Of a DNA stretch of 64,000 nucleotides, positions 48,989-61,480 are shown piece after piece. A program made the position numbers and the translations under genes. Source of the stretch: Cinclus cinclus (taxonomy: Eukaryota > Chordata > Aves > Passeriformes > Cinclidae); contig NC_085048.1 of the NCBI RefSeq assembly GCF_963662255.1, positions 98,872,229-98,936,228 on the forward strand, in the 5' to 3' direction. Position 1 is the stretch's first letter, and each line of letters begins with the position of its first letter. Under the pieces are notes generated by a model, which had not been told where the DNA came from, made no database searches, and saw only the letters and a program-made list of their open reading frames with translations.

Positions 48989-51504
48989 ACAGCAATCATT
49001 GGAGAAGTCAGAATAAGTGGAGTAATTCCAGCCTTACTACAAATTTATTATAATTTAGAAATGGTTATATTAGAAAACAACAACAAAAAATCTGGTGTTG
49101 TCATTAAGGAATGAAATGGTCAGTGGTACAAAGGAGGGGAGGATGAGGGGATTTTTTCACCACCATCAGCACCTTTCAAAAGTGGTCTTCTTGCTTTATG
49201 GGAGTATTTTTAATTTTAAAATATTAAATGTAGACACATTAAGCATTTGGAAGACAATAGGATTTATGGCTTGAGCAAGTATACTAAATACCATGGTCTT
49301 CTTAAAACACTCAGTTTATTCAGCAATGGATTGCCTAATACTTCAAGTCACGTATTGTCTCTCTAAATCTGAATTGTCTACATTTTATTTGTCATATACA
49401 CACTGGCAGCAGAACAAACAGCAAAATATTGTTATTTGTTATTAATACAGTGTTTAACCATCTGCATTCTAAACAACAAAGATTAAACACCTTTCATGTC
49501 TTAGCCTAAGTAAAATGTCAAAGGCTGATTTTCTTCTGTGAACATCTGAAAAGTATTAGCAAACATTTCTACACTCTTTTCAACATATTTATGGTTTCAG
49601 AACAAAAATAGTAGAGAAATAAATAAGGTTTATGGCTTCTAGTTTGAGACACAGCTTCTGAAAAATAAAAACAACAATCCTTTAGAAGAAGTACAAAGGA
49701 AAATTTGCTTTTTCTCATCAGGTCAAAGCTGGAGTTTACAATGTTTGCAGGCAAATATTTTCCTGATTGTTTGCAACTTTTAACTAGAACAGTTGCTTTG
49801 CTGTCTTTTTCATCATAACAGAAAGGCCTTTATAATTTTCCATCAGAGAAAACAACTTTTGCTTAGGGTTATGAGTTGGGCATTAAAATATCTTTCAGGA
49901 GCAATGCCAAGCAGGAATCCATCCACATATCCATCCCATTTAACAAATGAAGGAACTGAGAGCAAAAGGGTAAGATCATCTCCCCATAATGAAAAGAAAG
50001 CAAGGAAAACCTGTAGTTTCAACTAGTTTCTTACCAAATTTTAAATTGATTTATGTGAATATGAACTTTAGGGTTAGTTTGAAATACTTATTTGAATAGT
50101 ATTACAGATTGTTAAACTTATTTTCAGAGGATATGCATTGACACAAAGCTGTCATATAATAAAAACAAAGTGAAATTTTAGTATTTCCTAAAAATACCTA
50201 ACCCTATCCAACAGATAAACAATTTTGATGATGCAAGCCACTTCTAGATTGCTTTCTTTAAATATCCCTCTTTTTGGTTTTTTATGGTGTTTTTTTGTGA
50301 TTTTGTTCTCTATCTCTGCAAAAAAGATATCACAGAATGTTTTCCACCATAAAAACAGTGAGAAATGAGAAGAGACTTTGAATAATTTTAACAATATGAA
50401 AAAGGACTGCAGTCTATGATCATAGCGGTGAACAGTGAAAAAAGTAGCTCTTTCCTGTGTCTCTCAGATGACTGAATTTGGGGAATAATTAATTCAGAGA
50501 GGAGGCTGAATGGAAAGTGAGTCTCAGGTAATCATTGCTCCCATGGAACTGTTTTGCACAGATACAAAACCTGCTGAGTCTCAGAAGCATTTGCTGGTTT
50601 ATAAAGCCCTACTGCTTCTTCCCATCAGCTTTTAATTATGAGTGATGAAACCTGGAGTTCCTCACAAAGCACAGAAGTTTCACTTCTGTTTCCATTCAAA
50701 TCTGATCTAGCTACAGTTGTAGCTAAAGGCCAGGAATATACAGAAGAAGATCAAAGCTTAGCTGAGGTGATGGCATTTTGTGCCACATGAAAGAACATAC
50801 AGCATTGTATTGCCAAGGAATCTCACACTGCATAGTGTTCCTTTAAATATACCTATACATATATATATGACACCTCTCTTTTTCTGTTACATAAGGGACT
50901 ATGCAATACCTAAGAATAATAAACAGAAGGAAAAAATAGTTTTCTTTTTGAACTTATTAATCTATTAATCATTTTTGAACTTAATAATAGATTTTTAAAA
51001 ACAAATAATTACTTTGAAATATGATTAGAATTATCTAGTGATCACAGTACTCTGAATATAGAAATTTTATAAACTAGTAGGATCATTTAGCATTTAGATG
51101 TCGAATTAAGCTTATACATCAAAACCTGGAACAAAGGGAGTTTCCCAACATTTTTCTTTTTTTTTTCTTTTTTTTTTAAATTTAAATGTACATCTTTTAA
51201 ATATGAATATTTAAAAACAATTTTTAAAGTTTCTATTTCATCTGTACAAATTCATGAATGAACTATGGACTCTCACTGTGCTCCCTGATTACTTCCAACG
51301 TGATTTTTACTTCTGGTTATATAGCAGTACAAAATCCATATCTCTCCTGCTGGCTTAAACCCAAAATATTTACCACTTACTGCCATTACTAAGGAGAATA
51401 AAGATAACTGAAAATACTAATAAATAAATAAACTTCAGGTATTATTTTACAAAAATACATTTCAAGACATAAATAATCTCATATAAGGACCACTGAATTT
51501 AAAG

Positions 51505-51600
51505 GGTATTTTTCACTGACCTTAGTGGGAGTTGCACCTGGCTTTGAAGAGAAAAATAGAAGCACTGACTGCAATGGAAATGACTCCTTAAAGTGTGCCA
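51505..51600. repeat. Decayed CATTGACTT-core repeat
   Basis: TTTTCACTGACCTTAGTGGG then AGTTGCACCTGGCTTTGAAG, and a second GCACTGACTGCAATGGAAAT, match the pattern 'CCCATTGACTTCAGTGGGAGTTGCAC' of the old repeat family. This is one of the clearer copies of the core. Confidence 0.45.
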
Positions 51601-51794
51601 CTGTATATCACAAGGAAAAGTTAAAGCTGATAATGGAAAAAGATGATGCCAGACAGAGCTTCCTATGATGCAGGGAGAGTTCACAGCTCCCTATTGAGAT
51701 GCATCACACAGACAGGAATCATGTGAAGGCCATTATGGTAATTCCTGAACTGTTGTTCAGTAGCGGTTATTTCGAGAATCTCAGCATAGAATAA

Positions 51795-51830
51795 AAACAA
51801 ACAAACAAACAAACAAACAAACAAACAAAC
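51795..51830. repeat. (AAAC)9 microsatellite
   Basis: Nine perfect AAAC units, followed to about 51,872 by an imperfect A/C-rich continuation. The antisense ORF across it encodes a VCLF repeat peptide caused only by the microsatellite. Confidence 0.97.
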
Positions 51831-52947
51831 AAAGAAGCAAACAGAAACCAAAACAAAACAAAAAACCACAAAAGAAACAAAGAGTATTGAATACAAAGGA
51901 AACACTGTAAAGTGTGGATAAAATGTTCAGTAAATGGCTAAAGTTTATCAGGACTCATGATTATCTAACGAAATATACTTACTCAGACCATCACCCTTAA
52001 AAGACTTTTTATACTTTTCACTTTCTAAGAAATAAAAGAAAAATAAAAAGAGGTAAAAATGACCCCACAATTAGAAAGGTAGTTTAAATATTTCATTTTT
52101 ACCTGCACAAAATAATCAAAGTTTCCTAGCACCCTTTCTTGAAAACAAAACCTTGAATTTTAAGATACATCTGTAACATCCACTTCCACTTAACCCAGTG
52201 ACCTCATTCATTAAAAACTGCCTTGTTAAAAAGTATCCAACAAGTTGTGCTCCTTTCAGTTCAATGAAACTACACCAAGAGGATCAGGTCTTCTACAAAT
52301 GCTATATTACCTGCACAAGAGTTTACTTTTTGGTTATGGCTATTCATCAATCCAATTAGTACAAGCATTTTCCAAAAGAATAGCATTTGCTTCCCTAATT
52401 ACCTGCTGAAAATATTCTTATACAGTATTTTTAAAATTTCCTTCTTACTTGGGAGATTTTGAAGTGTGTATGCCAGAATTGTCAAGTGTAGCCTCTTCCA
52501 TTTACTTATGAGGAAAATGTATCTTTTTCTAGGCTTCTATGCTTTAACACTATCCAAAGGTTTGAGGAGAGAACTGAGAGAAAAAAAGAAATTGGATGAA
52601 CTGATGTATACTTTCATATATCTTCTTAAATACAGTTTTTCATTTTACAGGTTACTCCCTATATCCTGTTATCCCTATATCCTCTTATATCACTATTTAT
52701 ATAAAGTGAGGTTTTAAAATTAAAAACTCTGCCAGCTGCTATAAAACTGCTGCTAAAAACTGCTGCTATATTCTAATGTTATCAGAAGGTAAAATTCTTT
52801 CCTATTTGTGGGGTTTTTTGCCTATGAAACTGCTATCAAAAATGACTTAATATATTTTTAATTTAATGGATGACATGCACCATAGATATTTTGACTTGTA
52901 AAAGAATGAAAAAAAAAATAAATATAGGAGTACAAAGAAAAATAATT

Positions 52948-53045
52948 TCTGTAGCCATATCTGTATGATATGGCTAGCCATATGATATCTGTATGATATG
53001 ATAGGCATTTCTGTGGAAATATCTGTAGCCAGATACTACAAAATC
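52948..53045. repeat. Cluster of short direct and inverted repeats
   Basis: ATCTGTATGATATG occurs exactly twice (52,959 and 52,987), TCTGTAGCCA occurs at about 52,948 and 53,032, and ATATGGCTAGCCATAT (52,968-52,983) is a perfect 16-base palindrome. The pattern suggests local replication slippage or template switching. Confidence 0.85.
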
Positions 53046-54568
53046 CCAAAAATAAAATTGGCAACTAAAATACAGGATTTTTTCTTTTTCTCTTCAAGTT
53101 TCCACAGTTTGGGAATCCTAAGTCATTCACAAATTAACATTCTCACATGAAAATGAGAATTAAAAATTGGTGCTTGATAAAAGAAATGGAGACATTTAGC
53201 TGAAGAAGTAATTAAGATGTAGGTATTCACCTGCCCATGTTTCTTCTGGATTTATATTCAGCATACACCGAAGACAATATTTTTGCTTAAATCACCACAA
53301 TACAACTGTGCCCCCACAGGAAATACACAAACACAGAAATCGAAGACTAATGCAAGAAGGTTTGCCTGCATGACTCAGATTGCTGTCTATGCTGCTGAAG
53401 AAAGTGAAGTTGGTAGCAGTCGAGATACCATCAGAAAATTTGCCAGACTGCACTGACAGGTGTCAGCATTGCTATTTTTACTCTTTTTAAAAACCTAACA
53501 GCCTCTTCTATGACAATAAAATAGAACAGTAAATATTACTTTTTTAGGTTTAATGCTTAGATAATAAAAAATCTGTTGAATTTTACTATATCATGTTTTA
53601 TGACGATACCAGGCATTAGCACTGAACAGTACCTTATGCCTTCAACTGGCCGATAATTGCATAACAAGGCATCATCCTCCTATTTCAACACCTATGATGT
53701 GCTCTGTTTTCTGCTTTGTCCTCCTGATTTAGTTGTAAATTTCACAGTTCATAATTAAATTCCTATTTGAATATCAACAGTTCCGACTTGTATGTATTTC
53801 AGGTTTGTTTCATATAAATATTTCAACTGCTCTCCAAGGCACCAAGCCGCTTTTATGGTGACAAGTGTAAGAATGTCTCAGGCCAGTAATAGTGTAAAGT
53901 ATGTAAATATACATTTACATACCACAAGAAAATGTGTTGGACTATTTTATCCCCCCAGCCCAAAAAGAAAACAAACAAAAAAACCCCGTAAAGAGCTTTT
54001 ATTTCTAGAAGCTAATTTATGAATGGGTGGGTATTTTAGAAAAGCTCCTTCAGAGAGTACTTTTCCAATAGATTAAATTTTTTAATTTCTTAACCAGTGC
54101 TTCAGTGACTTTCCTGAACAGATCTGATTAAAAAATTAGATAATTGATTCATTTTCTTTTATTTTCTTGAAGAATGAACAGGAAAAAAAAAAAAGAAAAA
54201 AACCTTCCAATTGCTTTTGCTGACTAAATCTGGTCATGTCACATGCCTATTAATTGTCATGCTTGCAGCTCTCCCTGGTTTACAGAGGATCTCTTATTTG
54301 ATCACTGTGTCATTTTTGGATACTGGTAGTATGCAGCAGAAGTTTAGGGGTTTATTTTTACTCCATCCCATGATTTTCTAAAAACTCACACTAATAGATT
54401 CTAATTCAACTCTCATCACACTCTTTTGTGACAAGGAAGTTTACCAGGAGAAACAACTGCCAGACTTCTCTGAAATATAGAGCATTCCCTTCCTAGCAGC
54501 TGTTCCACATGTTGACCAACAATCTTCCTGCTTGGACACTGGTGAATGTGACCAAACGATTTTTGATT

Positions 54569-54886
54569 TCACATTACACTGTTTCTTGTATTGGCAACTG
54601 ATTGCTCCTCTTCACTAAGAGTAAAATGTGACTCAGGAGCCTTTAAAATCACAAGTTTCTCTTTAAATAACTCTATTAGCATTGTAAACACTTCTGGAAG
54701 GTGTGCTGTAAAACCGACAAACTTACCACCCTTGAATAATTTCAAGCTCAGTAGGACTGCATTTATTTCTGCTTCTATTACCATTTCTGCATTCCCAGGT
54801 TTCATACCAGTGAAGAAATGTAATTGAAATGCAAAACTTTGGTTTTCCAAATTACCAATTATTAGCAATATTTGGTAATACCCCAT
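54569..54886 (-). other. Open reading frame of unknown status, 105 codons
   Basis: The ORF has a true ATG start and a TAG two codons before it. It is not low in complexity: the predicted peptide mixes charged, aromatic and aliphatic residues (for example KGGKFVGFTAHLPEVF) and reads more like protein than other ORFs here. No family is recognised. The order 'acidic-alanine helix, basic turn, strand, F-T-A-H' faintly resembles the core of RNase H of retroelements, but the expected aspartate is not present, so this is only a guess. Flanking minus-strand sequence is closed by stops in every frame. It may be a chance ORF or a remnant of a retroelement or processed gene. Confidence 0.2.
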
Positions 54887-56035
54887 TTTCTACTGAGGTA
54901 TATCACAGCCTTAGCTTAAATCTTCTTTTATAGATTTCTAGGTCAGAAATATTGTTCCACAGTAGCTTCTGACATGGAATTATCTGTAATGGCTCAAATT
55001 TGATAAAGCTCATCTAGAGCTTTTCTTAGCCAAGTGATTGCAGATCTGCCTTAGGTAATTTACCATTCTTAATAGTCTGGATTCTGTCTTTTTCTGTGGA
55101 TGCTCGAGCTTGGCTAGTAAGATAAGTAAAAATCAGACATCTTTCAGCTATCTCACTAACATATCAGAGAAACAATCTGGTAATACTCTAATTTAACTTT
55201 TTTCCCCAGGCCTTACCAACAATTGCAAATACCCTAAACAAAACTTCATATATACCATTCTTGAGTTTCCATATGCCAGAGAACGTTTTACCTTGCTAGT
55301 TACTCTTTAAGCTTCCAGCCTCCAAAACTTTCATTAGACAAATGATATAACCAAGACTTTCCATACATCTTCAACAATGGAAAAAATATTATTCCAGCTA
55401 TTCAAACACTGTATCTCATTTATAATACTGAGTCTTTCTCAGAACTTTGCCTCCTCAAACACATTGCACCCCTGCAGCATGTGTTGAGATTTTCAAGGTT
55501 CTTCCAGAGCCATAAAAAGAATATTTAACTCTTCACAGTGTCCCTCTAAAAGTACAAGTTAATTTACAATTCTTAATTATACAATAAATTATTCTATTTT
55601 AGGTATATCTTTACATACACAGAAGAAATGACCACATTTCATAATCTGCTACAATATTCAGCCCATTTTGTCTATGACAACAAATCTGTGACGTTTGTTT
55701 AGCATTTTTAACTGCTTCAATCTGCTCTGTGTGTTTACTTGGGGCTTGATTTTATTACTAAATTGATAGTGCATGAAGTAAAATCTGTTATACCTGCAAT
55801 ATTGAAGACGTTGTAAATATGGAACAAAAATAAAGAAGAGATGAGCATGATCTACGTGTAACGTGTTATATGGTTGTAAAAATTACAGGCTTGGACCTTT
55901 CTATATTTTTGGGAAATATTTGTCTGCAGGACAGGGAAATATTTGTCTGCAGTTGAAGGCAGCTCTGCAACTCACAAAATAATATAACCAGATAGTCAAG
56001 CCAGATAAACATTTAAAGAACTTTCTGAAGACAAT
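54887..56035. other. Non-coding stretch, no gene recognised
   Basis: AT-rich sequence upstream (in minus sense) of the 105-codon ORF. Short minus-strand peptide-like stretches occur near 55,050-55,130, but all frames carry stops. A duplicated 19-base word lies at 55,911-55,952. Confidence 0.5.
55911..55952. repeat. Duplicated 19-bp word
   Basis: GGGAAATATTTGTCTGCAG occurs at 55,911-55,929 and again at 55,934-55,952 without mismatch, separated by four bases. It is a recent local duplication just before the first CR1 copy. Confidence 0.95.
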
Positions 56036-56419
56036 GGAAAGGCTGAGAGAAGTGGGATTTTTCAGACTGGAGAAGAGGAGGTTCTAAGGTGATCGTACTG
56101 AGGCTTTCCAGTACCTAAAGGGGTAGTACAAGAGAGCTGGAGAGGGAATTTCTGCAAGGGGAAAAGGATTTAAAGTGAGAGAGTGGGTTTATATTAGGTA
56201 CAAGGGAGAGATTCCTTACCATGAGGGTGGCGAGGCAATGGAACTGGTTTCCCAGGTAAGTCATGGCTGCCCCATCCCTGGAAGTGTTCTAGGCCAGGCC
56301 AGATGGGGCTCTGTCCAAGCCACTTGAATGGAAGGTGCCCCTGCCCCCAGCAGGGGGGCTGGACCTGGACGATCTTTAAGGTCTCTTCTGACCCAAACCA
56401 TTCTATGATTCTATGAATT
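56036..56419 (+). mobile_element. CR1 LINE 3' end, sense copy 1
   Basis: A 5'-truncated CR1 in plus orientation. It opens with GACTGGAGAAGAGGAGGTTC, passes through GGCAATGGAACTGGTTTCCC and CATCCCTGGAAGTGTTCTAG, and ends with GATCTTTAAGGTCTCTTCTG followed by CATTCTATGATTCTATGA, the terminal octamer repeat recognised by CR1 reverse transcriptase. Only the tail of ORF2 and the 3' UTR remain. It is moderately diverged and non-autonomous. Confidence 0.92.
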
Positions 56420-56458
56420 TATAAAAGAGGTCTCATCTATAGAATCATGTGTCACCAT

Positions 56459-56915
56459 AAAAGGAGGATATAAAGCTCTTGGAGAGCATCCAAAGGAAGG
56501 CCGCATGAGGAGCAGCTGAGATCACTTGGTCTGTTCAGCCTGGAGAAGAGGAGACTGAGGGAAAACCTTATCATGATCCTAAAGTTTTCTCATGAGAGGA
56601 AGCAGAGGGGCAGGCAATGATCTCTTCTTTGTGGTGACCAGTGACAGGACCCGAAGGAACAGCCTGAAGTTGTGTCAGGGGAAGTTTAGGTTGGACATCA
56701 GGAAAAGGTTTTTCACCCACAGGGTGGTTGGGCACTGGAACAGGCTCCCCAGGGCAGTGGTCACAGCACCAAGCCTGACAGAGTTCAAGAAGCATTTGGA
56801 ATAATCTCAGGCACATGCTGTGACCCTCGGGGTGTTCTGTGCAAGGCCAGGAGTTGGATTTAATAATCCTTGAGTGTCTCCTCCAGCTTGGGATATACCA
56901 TGATTCTATAATATA
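56459..56915 (+). mobile_element. CR1 LINE 3' end, sense copy 2
   Basis: A second 5'-truncated CR1 starts 40 bases after copy 1 in the same orientation. It opens at CTTTGGAGAGCATCC-type sequence (GGAGAGCATCCAAAGGAAGG) and ends with GATTCTATAATATATATGA, a degraded octamer tail. An ORF at 56,592-56,804 keeps the C-terminal tail of the LINE ORF2 protein, including RVVGHWNRLPRAVV and SLTEFKKHL. The protein is otherwise absent. The copies differ in sequence, so they are separate insertions, not a duplication. Confidence 0.93.
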
Positions 56916-59304
56916 TATGACAACTAGCATGATGAATCTGGGAAAAACTCCATCTTCCTGTAGTTATGACATTTATCAGAACTCATTTAAAAGAAATTGC
57001 ATCACCATCTGTTAAGGACAGTATTTTGGTGCTTATTTTAAATTAGCACAATAACTGTATAAACAGTTGGATTATCTTGTATTCAAAGGCCACATCTGAT
57101 TTAATATTGTATTGTTTCACTAAAATGAATAGATTTTATATCAATGCCAATTGATATGAGCTAAAGATGCATTCATTTTCATTTATACTACACTGGGGGA
57201 TATTTAGATTTATTGCTTTTTAGGTATACAAGGTATTTAAAAATTATTTTGAGATTGGAAGCAGGGTCCTTCTATATTTTTGGGTTATTTTGTGGGGAGG
57301 ACTTTTTTCTTTTTTTCTTTTGAGAATCTATAGCAAGTACCATCAGAAGCTTAGTTCTATTAGTAACTCATTCCCCTTATTTGTTAAAAATGTTCGTAAT
57401 TTGATTTGTAGTGAACAAAATGTGATTATTTACATCAGATTTACAATTGGGTTAATATCAGGCAGACTTCGGTCTTATGCATGCCGTTGCTAAATAATGA
57501 ATATTGTCTCTTAAAATTTAATTATCTCAATTTTATGAGGATTTCAACAGATAATATCATGAGCTGCAAAACTGAAATAAAGAGTTAGATTCATCATCAC
57601 ATGATAATATTATCTGTGTCAGCTTTCCAATTGTGTCTTTTTCATTTTTAATGTTAGCTAGCAAAACTATATTATCTTCAAGAATAATCCATACAATTCT
57701 TGAACTTACATCTCAGAAATTAAACCTTTTGTGAGTAAATCCATACCTGACAACTGAGGGTGTCTTAAAAGCGATGATTCAAAGACCTTATTATCCTCAG
57801 TGATTCAGACATAAAGTTATAGACAGCCTTAATAGCCAAGAGTCTCCATGATCAAGATCTAACATTTATTTATACATGTTTCAGCTCTTGTTTCTAGGAG
57901 GATGTTAACATTTTTATTTAATAGTCTACATCATCCGAGGATGTAATTAAAACAGTCTACTTTATTACATGCGGTAATACCAATCAGAATAACATTCACA
58001 AATTAATTTCTTTCAAAACTTTCTTATTCTACAGCAGAAGAAGTAGCTTCTGACCAATTTAATAATTGTAGAAAGCCACTGAGGATCTGATAAGATGCTA
58101 CGACATAAAGCGCAGAAATGACATCCACTTCACCTCACCCCACATCATTTGACAACTGCGCCATTCCTACTGCTCTGTTTCCATGAGCAGCTTGTACATA
58201 GAAATCAATTGGCTAAAACACAGCAGGAAAGTTGGATGCATCGTTATTTTTTTCCCTTAAGCCTTCATCCATTCTCTGATATATGACAGTGGCATTAATG
58301 AGCTTTAAAGAATTAAAAACCAATTAAAATAACTAGACCTTGTTCTTCACTCTAGGTGAAAGCAGTATTCACTGAGAAACCACAAAAGTAGAATTGCAAA
58401 CCTTCAACAGATTCCTGATTTCAACACAGTTTGCATAAGTTCATAAAAGTCTTTGGACACTGCCTTAACTCAACCATTAAGAAGTACAGCTAGGGTTTGG
58501 GTTTTTCCATTATTTCTATGGTTGTTTTTATTCCATCACTCCAAATAAAAGAAGAATAAGCTTCAAAAGTTAGCAATAAAAACTGAATAAGAGAGGTGGA
58601 CTTGCAACATTTATCTCTGTTCTGTGTTTATGGAGAGAATGAGACAAAGGGTCATAGGGTAATTAATTAAAACTTAAACATAGCTTATGAACTACTGGGG
58701 GAAAAGATCAGGTTATGCAGTAGAACATCCACAGTAGCCTAAGATATACAATTAGATATGAAAATGCAAAAATCATAATACTGAAAATTTTTAAAATTCA
58801 TGACATATGGTAGAAACTATTTCTAATGCACTCCAAACCTTAAGTGGAGGCTAAGAAAATAGCAAAAGGTGCAAGTATAGTGTATTCAGAACACTGAAGT
58901 TCTGTTTTACTATTTGTCATAGAAAGTAATGCCAAGGATCTATTAAATAATATAAAGTGTGCAGTAAAGTGCTAGATATAATATATATCTCTTTTTTTAG
59001 TTTATACATAAGATCTGCTCATATTCTTGTAAGTAATTATAGCTTTTCTATTTTTTCCAAATAAGGTAACTGCAAATTTATGATCTAATTACACACACTA
59101 CTTAATATCTACAAAGTTACAGGGTTAGTTCCCACTCTATCTGGTACCTAAGGGATTAGTCTGATTCATCTGTTATCTTTGAAAATTAAGTCCCACTGTT
59201 GAAAAAAAATGAAAATTATAATCTTAAATATTTTTACTTGATTTTTTAGAAGTCTTATAAAAATGGTAAGCAGTTACTTAATCTTTGGAAATCAGTCATG
59301 CATC

Positions 59305-59324
59305 CTTGAAAATGCATTTTCAAG
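59305..59324. repeat. Perfect 20-bp palindrome
   Basis: CTTGAAAATGCATTTTCAAG is identical to its reverse complement. A palindrome of this length is uncommon by chance but may be a cruciform-prone slip product. Confidence 0.95.
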
Positions 59325-60055
59325 AACGTCCGGTGTTTGTAGAAACATTTGTTAGATCTCTAATCAGTTAAACTGCCACATTGCATTTTCATGATAATTC
59401 ATCTGCATCTGGCAGCAAAATGCATGCCTACAGTCTTTGGATCCACTTCCAAAAACTTAAGGAATTGATGGAAAAAAAGCTTATGCCATTTCTATATTTC
59501 ATGTGCCTGAGGTTAAGCCATGGTTTTTATCTTATGCTTTTTTCTCTTCGATTCTGTCTCAGTTCTTCCCCAGTGTTATAGCAGATGTCCTTTAAGACAT
59601 TTTTGATAAAAACTTTTGTACATTTAATATTACTTTATGATTATAGAAACAATTTATAGATAGGAAACTACTTATTTTCTCCATCTGTGTAACAACTACA
59701 CAGTATTGCCCTAGTATGCATTGTTGCAATGGAACAAGAAGGATTTAGGAAGAGAAAAGAAAAAATGCCTCTACTTTCAAGTGCCATTCAAGTATACGGT
59801 TTCCTAAAAAGCAGACTAAATTGCAGAAGTTATAACTTCAAGAAATATCACAACACTGATGAACTGAAAGAGAATAACTGACAGGTGCTTTGTGTGAAGT
59901 TAATCTGAATGAGAAGCGAGGATGATCTGACAGAAGCAACAAATGAAGGCAGAAAATACACCATTCATCCTTAATATTCTCCTTGAAGGATGGATATATA
60001 AAGAATGGTTGCCTGATCAAAAATGAAGAATTCTTCTGTGCTTTTCTTCTTTCTG

Positions 60056-60082
60056 TTTTTTTTTTTTTTTTTTTTTTTTTTT
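60056..60082. repeat. T27 homopolymer
   Basis: Twenty-seven consecutive T. Read on the minus strand it would be a poly-A tail, but no AATAAA lies at the expected spacing, so a processed retrocopy is not supported. Confidence 0.97.
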
Positions 60083-61462
60083 GGCAAAAACAGGAAACCA
60101 GAACTAAAAATTAATTTTAAATCATCTTTCTGCAAAATCTAAGTTGTGCAGCTACATACAAAAGTATTGATGAAATATTGTATTGAACAGCTGCAGTCTA
60201 TGCTTCTGCAAATACACAAATATTTGCTTATTTATAATGAGTTGATATTGGTAATTTTAACACATTGGAAAGTAGCTTTTTTCACCCACTGAACCCCGTT
60301 CTAAAAGGTAGTACATTTAAAAGTGAGAACTATACACATTTCTGACCACAAAATAAAAACCCAGGCATAGAAATAGTATTATTGGATATGAGAAATTTTT
60401 TTATGTGTCATGATGACAACCCCATTTCCACCAATTAATTTACATAATATATTGAAAATATAAAAAAATATGTAGAACCTTGTTGCAGTTTGTGCATCTT
60501 CAGAGAGGAAAGTATCTATGTTCTGATGAAAAAGTAAAAACTACTCGGCAAAATCATGCAGAGCTCCTCAAATGCCATGTCACTGAATTTCAGATATATT
60601 GTAAACATAGAGATATAAGCTAAATATCAAATTCATGTATAAGAGAAAAGCTGCTAGGATAATCTTTCACTTTTGGCTTCTACAAATCCCAAACCAAGAC
60701 ACCATCAAGGTGACATCTAAATTCTATTGCAATACCAAGACTAAGATTTACAAATATATATTTTAAAGACATTCACACTCTGTGAATTTAATATTTTTAT
60801 GTCTGCCAGAACAAAGAATCTAACAGTACAGCTCTGAAAATTTAGCAATTGCTAGAGCAGAAATACGATTCTCTTCAATACACAGTGCAGGCAAGCAAGA
60901 AGCTGAAACAACAGGATTAGGAGACAGTTCACCACAGCTGCACACAGACTTGAGTAAAGCATTATCTATTTGCTCAGCTGCATCTGTATTCCCTTACTAA
61001 ATAGGTCCATATTACTTACTAATTAGGTGCATATTTATGCACATATACATCACTTAACTGTCTTATGGGTAATATATTTATTTTCTTTATAAGACTTGAA
61101 ATCCTGCAGGTTGTGCCACTGAGGACAGGGGACCTAGGACCTATTTAACTAACAAGGTTTGTCCAGTCTCTATGGGATAATTTGTTCACTTACAGAAAAG
61201 GTAGCACAGCAGTTCACACAGAGATTGGAGAAGAGGTGATTTTGTCTATCATGTTGATCCCATTTAAGGTTGCAAATCTATTTAAGATTGTAGAACTATG
61301 CCTCAAACTGCAAAAAGAGTTCTGCTTGGAGACACAAACCAGAAAACTAACAAGTACATAATACCCATAAACTTCTGCTTTACTGACAAGATAATATTTT
61401 TGCATCTAATTGTTGTTTTAATACCAGCTGTTAATTTTTTCTGCATTTCAAGCTTCTGTCAT

Positions 61463-61480
61463 GACTACATGAATGTAGTC
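61463..61480. repeat. Perfect 8-bp stem hairpin
   Basis: GACTACAT and ATGTAGTC are exact complements separated by GA. The structure is very short. Confidence 0.9.

Larger units (their letters stand above)
48451..54568. other. Non-coding stretch, no gene recognised
   Basis: AT-rich DNA with a 10-bp perfect hairpin at 48,965, the (AAAC)9 microsatellite at 51.8 kb and a cluster of short direct and inverted repeats at 52.95 kb. The compositionally balanced stretch 50.46-50.76 kb, with AATAATTAATTCAG and TTTTAATTATGAG words, is a candidate conserved non-coding element, but this cannot be tested here. Poly-A runs lie at 54,181-54,201. ORFs are under 85 codons and unassigned. Confidence 0.5.

Noticed and set aside
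51795..51872. CRISPR-like or minisatellite array
   Set aside because: It is a plain AAAC microsatellite with no spacers; CRISPR arrays are not expected in a vertebrate.
56592..56804. 70-codon plus-strand ORF as a host gene
   Set aside because: The peptide is the C-terminal tail of the CR1 ORF2 protein and lies wholly inside a truncated LINE copy. The longer minus-strand ORF at 56,571-56,930 is its antisense shadow.
55899..57284. TTCTATATTTTTGGG at 55,899 and 57,270 as target-site duplication of a 1.37-kb insertion
   Set aside because: A 15-base A/T-rich match is expected by chance at this scale, and the interval contains two separate CR1 copies plus unrelated flanks.
60056..60082. T27 as the poly-A tail of a processed pseudogene on the minus strand
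   Set aside because: There is no AATAAA-like signal at the proper distance and no gene-like sequence upstream in minus sense.
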